This document shows positions 5,545 to 7,788 of a stretch of 7,788 bases of DNA, in pieces (within the stretch, counting starts at the first letter, position 1; each line of letters opens with the position of its first letter). Source of the stretch: JAICIG01 sp035532215 (GTDB lineage Bacteria > Planctomycetota > Planctomycetia > Pirellulales > JAICIG01); the NCBI GenBank assembly GCA_035532215.1, contig DATKRK010000288.1, positions 1 through 7,788 on the forward strand, written 5' to 3'. The position numbers and the translations under genes were made by a program. The notes beneath the pieces are model-generated. The model made no database searches, was not told the DNA's origin, and saw nothing but the letters and a program-made list of their open reading frames with translations.

Positions 5545-7317
5545 ATGAGCGCGGTCAATCGCGAAAAGCAAATCAAGGAAGCCGAGGAACTGTTGGGCGA
5601 CGGCGCCGAACGCATCGGCTTCGCCAAAGGACTGTATTTCGGCCGCTACCTCAATCGCAAGCTGCTGCCGTATCCCGATCTGAACGCCGATCTCCGCGCC
5701 AATGAACTGGTCGAGCAGGTGCGGCAATTCTGCCTCGAAAAAATCGACCCTGTCGCGATCGATCGCGACGCCAAAATCCCCGACGAAGTCGTGGCGGGAC
5801 TCGGCCGCTTGGGCGTGTTGGGCGCTTGCCTGCCGAAAAGCTGCGGCGGACTGGAACTGAGCCAGACCTCGTATTGCCGCATTCTCGAAGTGCTGGGCGG
5901 CCATTGCGCCAGCACGGCGCTGTTCGTCAACGCGCATCACTCGATCGGCCCGAGATCGCTGGTCCTGTTCGGCACGCCGGCGCAGCAAGAACGTTGGCTG
6001 CCGAAACTGGCCAGCGGCGAGTGGATCAGCGCCTTTGCGTTGACCGAGCCCGAAGCCGGCAGCGACGCCGCGAACGTGCAAACCGCCGCCACGCCGACGC
6101 CCGACGGCAAAGGTTACCTGATCAACGGCCAAAAGCGTTGGATCACCAACGGCTCGCTGGCCCAGGTGCTGACGGTGATGGCCCGCACGCCGGTCGCCGG
6201 CAGCACGGAGACCAAGATCACGGCGTTCATCGTCACTCCGGACATGCCGGGCTTCGAAGTCGTCGAGGCCCGCATGCCCAAGTGCGGCGTGCGCGGCACG
6301 GCCACCTCGCGGCTGGCCTTCGAAGATATGTACGTGCCGAAGGAAAACATCCTGGGCCAACTCGGCAAGGGGCTGCGCGTGGCGCTGACGGTGCTCGACT
6401 TCGGGCGCACGACGTTCGGCGCCAGTTGCACCGGCGCGGCGAAGTTCTGCCTGGCCCATGCCGCCAGGCACGCCTCCACGCGGGTGCAGTTCGGCGAGAC
6501 GATCGGCTCGTTCGAACTGGTCAAAGACAAGCTGGCCTACATGCAGGCCGGGGCGTTCGCCATGGAGTCGGCCGCGTATCAAACGGCTGCGCTGATCGAC
6601 TCGGGCGCCGAAGACTACATGCTCGAAACGGCGATGCTCAAAGTCTTCGCCACCGACGTGCTGTGGAAGATCGTCAACGACACGATCCAGATCTTCGGCG
6701 GCAAGGCCTACTTCACCGACGAGCCCTACGAGCGGATGATGCGCGACGCCCGGATCAACCTGATCGGCGAAGGCGCCAACGACGTGCTGCGAGCCTTCGC
6801 CGCGCTGGTCGGCATGCGCGACGTGGGCTTGGAACTCAAGGGCGTGCTCGACGCGGTCATGAATCCGCTGGCCAATTTCGGCAAGCTCAGCGGTTTCGCG
6901 GGGCGGCGCTTGACTTCGATGTTCGGCCCGCCCGCGGTCGAAGTCCGCTCTAGCGCGCTGGAAGCCGACGCCGACCACTTGGCCCGGCTGATCGGCTCGT
7001 TCGGTTCGAACGTCGAAAAGCTGTTGCGGCGCTACCAGGAATCGATTCTCGAGCGCCAATATCAACTCGGCCGCGCGGCCGACGCGGCGATCGAACTGTA
7101 CGTCTCGAGCTGCGTGCTGAACCGGCTCGACGCGCTGCTGCGCGACGACCAGTTGGCCCCCGAAGAGCTGGCCCGCGATCTATCGATCGGCCGCTACTAT
7201 CTGCAAACCGCCGGCCGCCGCATCCGGCGCACATTGGCCGATTTGTGGGACAACGACGACGAACAGACGACCCGCGTGGCGAACCTGGCGCTTGCCCGCG
7301 CCGATTCAGGCCGCTGA
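5545..7317 (+). CDS. Acyl-CoA dehydrogenase, long VLCAD/ACAD9-like class
   Basis: A 590-residue FAD flavoprotein that should oxidise fatty acyl-CoA to the trans-2-enoyl-CoA, the first step of beta-oxidation, passing electrons to electron-transfer flavoprotein. Domains: helical N-terminal domain to about 155; beta domain with the signature FALTEPEAGSDAA (164-176), WITNG (199-203) and CGVRGTATSRLAFEDMYVP (247-265); C-terminal helical catalytic domain from about 270 with STRVQFGETIGSFELVKDKL (311-330) and IQIFGGKAYF (381-390). The predicted catalytic base is Glu409 in IGEGANDVLR, aligned with the YEGT/FEGTND glutamate of the family. The usual Thr after Glu-Gly is Ala here. An extra C-terminal helical region (about 430-590) makes it much longer than ordinary 380-residue enzymes and places it with the VLCAD/ACAD9 type, which favours long-chain acyl groups. 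No ETF or other beta-oxidation genes lie nearby, so substrate range is inferred. Start ATG 5545 follows a TATAAT box and a GGAAAGGA site. Confidence 0.97.
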   Translation: MSAVNREKQIKEAEELLGDGAERIGFAKGLYFGRYLNRKLLPYPDLNADLRANELVEQVRQFCLEKIDPVAIDRDAKIPDEVVAGLGRLGVLGACLPKSCGGLELSQTSYCRILEVLGGHCASTALFVNAHHSIGPRSLVLFGTPAQQERWLPKLASGEWISAFALTEPEAGSDAANVQTAATPTPDGKGYLINGQKRWITNGSLAQVLTVMARTPVAGSTETKITAFIVTPDMPGFEVVEARMPKCGVRGTATSRLAFEDMYVPKENILGQLGKGLRVALTVLDFGRTTFGASCTGAAKFCLAHAARHASTRVQFGETIGSFELVKDKLAYMQAGAFAMESAAYQTAALIDSGAEDYMLETAMLKVFATDVLWKIVNDTIQIFGGKAYFTDEPYERMMRDARINLIGEGANDVLRAFAALVGMRDVGLELKGVLDAVMNPLANFGKLSGFAGRRLTSMFGPPAVEVRSSALEADADHLARLIGSFGSNVEKLLRRYQESILERQYQLGRAADAAIELYVSSCVLNRLDALLRDDQLAPEELARDLSIGRYYLQTAGRRIRRTLADLWDNDDEQTTRVANLALARADSGR

Positions 7318-7332
7318 ATTGGTTCACCGAAT

Positions 7333-7390
7333 AAAAGGTGCCAGGAACCTTTAATGTGCTCGCGTCAATTAAAGGTTTCTGACACCTTTT
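7333..7390. terminator. Long near-perfect inverted repeat after the dehydrogenase gene
   Basis: Arms of 23 bases at 7333-7355 (AAAAGGTGCCAGGAACC then TTTAAT) and 7368-7390 are complementary at 21 of 23 positions, with a 12-base loop. The right arm ends in a run of five Ts (7387-7391). It begins 15 bases after the dehydrogenase stop, so it should fold into a strong terminator in the plus direction. The A-run on the left arm would also give Ts on the other strand. The word AAAAGGTG(T/C)CAGGAACC is, as I recall, a dispersed REP-like element in planctomycetes and other bacteria, sometimes associated with Y1/RAYT transposases. It may therefore be a repeat recruited as terminator. Confidence 0.7.
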
Positions 7391-7445
7391 TCCCACTGGA
7401 TATAACCTTGGCAGACGGAACGATTATAAAGGTGCATATTAAGAA

Positions 7446-7651
7446 ATGACTAAAACGACTGATGAAATTTTTGCGCTCTTGAAAGATGACTTGGTCAGTC
7501 ACGGCCTTCTAGCCCAGTGCCTGAGACAGGTAGACGCAGGCGCCGATTCTTCGCAAAAAGGAGTGACTGATTTGCTTGGGGATCTTTTATCAAAGGAGTG
7601 ACTGATTTGCTTGGGGATCTTTTATCAACTGACAAAGTCGATATTGGCTTA
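7446..7651 (+). pseudogene. Small anonymous ORF broken by a tandem duplication and an IS end
   Basis: From ATG 7446 the frame reads MTKTTDEIFALLKDDLVSHG and continues with an acidic, Leu-rich helix-like sequence to a TGA at 7599-7601 (51 residues). The stop arises because 35 bases are duplicated in tandem at 7557-7626. With one copy removed, the frame continues through LLSTDKVDIGL to the edge of an IS element at about 7651, where the native sequence ends. The original gene was probably longer, and its remainder may lie past the element. The region is richer in A+T than the rest of the window, suggesting an acquired or non-core gene. TATAAA at 7425-7430 may be a -10 box; no good ribosome site is visible. 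I do not recognise the product. Confidence 0.5.
7557..7628. repeat. Exact 35-base tandem duplication
   Basis: Bases 7557-7591 recur without change at 7592-7626 (unit begins AAAGGAGTGACTGATTTG and ends TTTTATC), and the identity runs 2 bases further. Thirty-five is not a multiple of three, so the duplication shifts the frame of the small ORF that contains it. The unit contains AAAGGAG followed 8 bases later by an in-frame TTG. In the second copy this could restart translation in the original frame (TTG at 7607). Confidence 0.95.
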
Positions 7652-7788
7652 GAGCCTATCCGAGAACCCCTGCAGTTCGTAGCGTGACGATTGCAAATTG
7701 AAGATGCAAGAAGCCGACGTAGTTCGCGACTTTCTTTTCCCAGCGGGTCAACAAGCGCCGGGCGCGGTTGAGCCAGGAGTGGGTGCGT
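7652..7788 (-). mobile_element. End of an IS5-family insertion sequence (rest beyond right edge)
   Basis: The element appears to begin at about 7652 with GAGCCTATCCGAGAACC, which resembles the terminal inverted repeats of IS5-family elements. It is preceded by TTA, compatible with the TNA target of one IS5 subgroup. The transposase stop codon falls within this terminal repeat, which is common in compact ISs. The other terminal repeat and the second target copy are outside the window, so the boundary is inferred from one end only. Confidence 0.75.
7656..7788 (-). CDS. IS5-family DDE transposase, C-terminal end only
   Basis: The last 43 codons of a transposase gene on the minus strand, stop TAG at 7656-7658, 5' part beyond the right edge. 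The translation begins RTHSWLNRARRLLTRWEKK and continues NYVGFLHLQFAIVTLR. In IS5-family enzymes the final catalytic glutamate of the DDE triad sits directly before Arg-Thr-x-(Ser/Ala)-Trp, followed by an Arg-rich helix and a (Glu-Lys)-x3-Asn-Tyr-x2-(Phe/Met)-Leu-His-Leu segment, exactly as here. The glutamate codon itself is cut by the edge; its one visible base (A) fits GAA. Whether the element is intact cannot be told. Confidence 0.88.
   Translation of the reverse strand, partial: RTHSWLNRARRLLTRWEKKVANYVGFLHLQFAIVTLRTAGVLG

Noticed and set aside
5479..7065. A 528-codon open frame on the minus strand opposite the dehydrogenase
   Set aside because: It is an antisense shadow of a strongly coding GC-rich gene: His/Arg/Asp-rich, no domain motifs, and the plus strand carries an unmistakable acyl-CoA dehydrogenase.
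7408..7430. TTGGCA plus TATAAA as a promoter for the small ORF
   Set aside because: The hexamers are only 11 bases apart, too close for a sigma70-type pair. TATAAA alone is kept as a weak hint.

Overview
The window is a GC-rich, tightly packed piece of a bacterial chromosome, most likely from a planctomycete (Pirellulales-like). This assignment rests on codon and base usage, long anonymous secreted and membrane proteins, families of short intergenic palindromes, and a small protein whose W-D-F-E-P / GLPLWH pattern I recall from planctomycete genomes. I could run no database search, so the taxonomic call is an inference.

Layout. Positions 1-1055 (minus) hold a nearly complete tRNA-dihydrouridine synthase of the DusB type, whose last codons lie beyond the left edge. 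Upstream of it, in the same orientation, is a 690-residue secreted protein (1154-3226) built from two similar alpha-helical halves joined by a low-complexity linker. A palindrome cluster separates the two genes. A 115-base divergent spacer follows, then a 200-residue single-pass membrane protein on plus (3342-3944). This converges, with only 9 bases between, on a 71-residue soluble protein on minus (3954-4169) that starts at GTG behind a perfect AAGGAGG. A 335-base gap carries a plausible promoter for that small gene. A polytopic membrane protein follows on plus (4505-5245). Next comes a block of five 24-base palindromic repeats (three direct, two inverted), a TATAAT-type promoter, and a 590-residue acyl-CoA dehydrogenase of the long VLCAD/ACAD9-like class (5545-7317).

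After the dehydrogenase the sequence becomes visibly richer in A+T. It holds a long near-perfect inverted repeat with a T-run, then a small anonymous ORF (from 7446) broken twice: by an exact 35-base tandem duplication that shifts the frame, and by the end of an IS5-family element at about 7652. The element's transposase C-terminus runs off the right edge.

Functionally, only the Dus enzyme (tRNA modification), the acyl-CoA dehydrogenase (fatty-acid beta-oxidation) and the IS transposase have clear roles. The other genes are conserved-looking but anonymous and show no shared pathway. I find no convincing new multi-gene system. The most interesting items are the internally duplicated secreted protein, the small W-D-F-E-P protein, the repeat families, and the doubly disrupted ORF at the IS junction.
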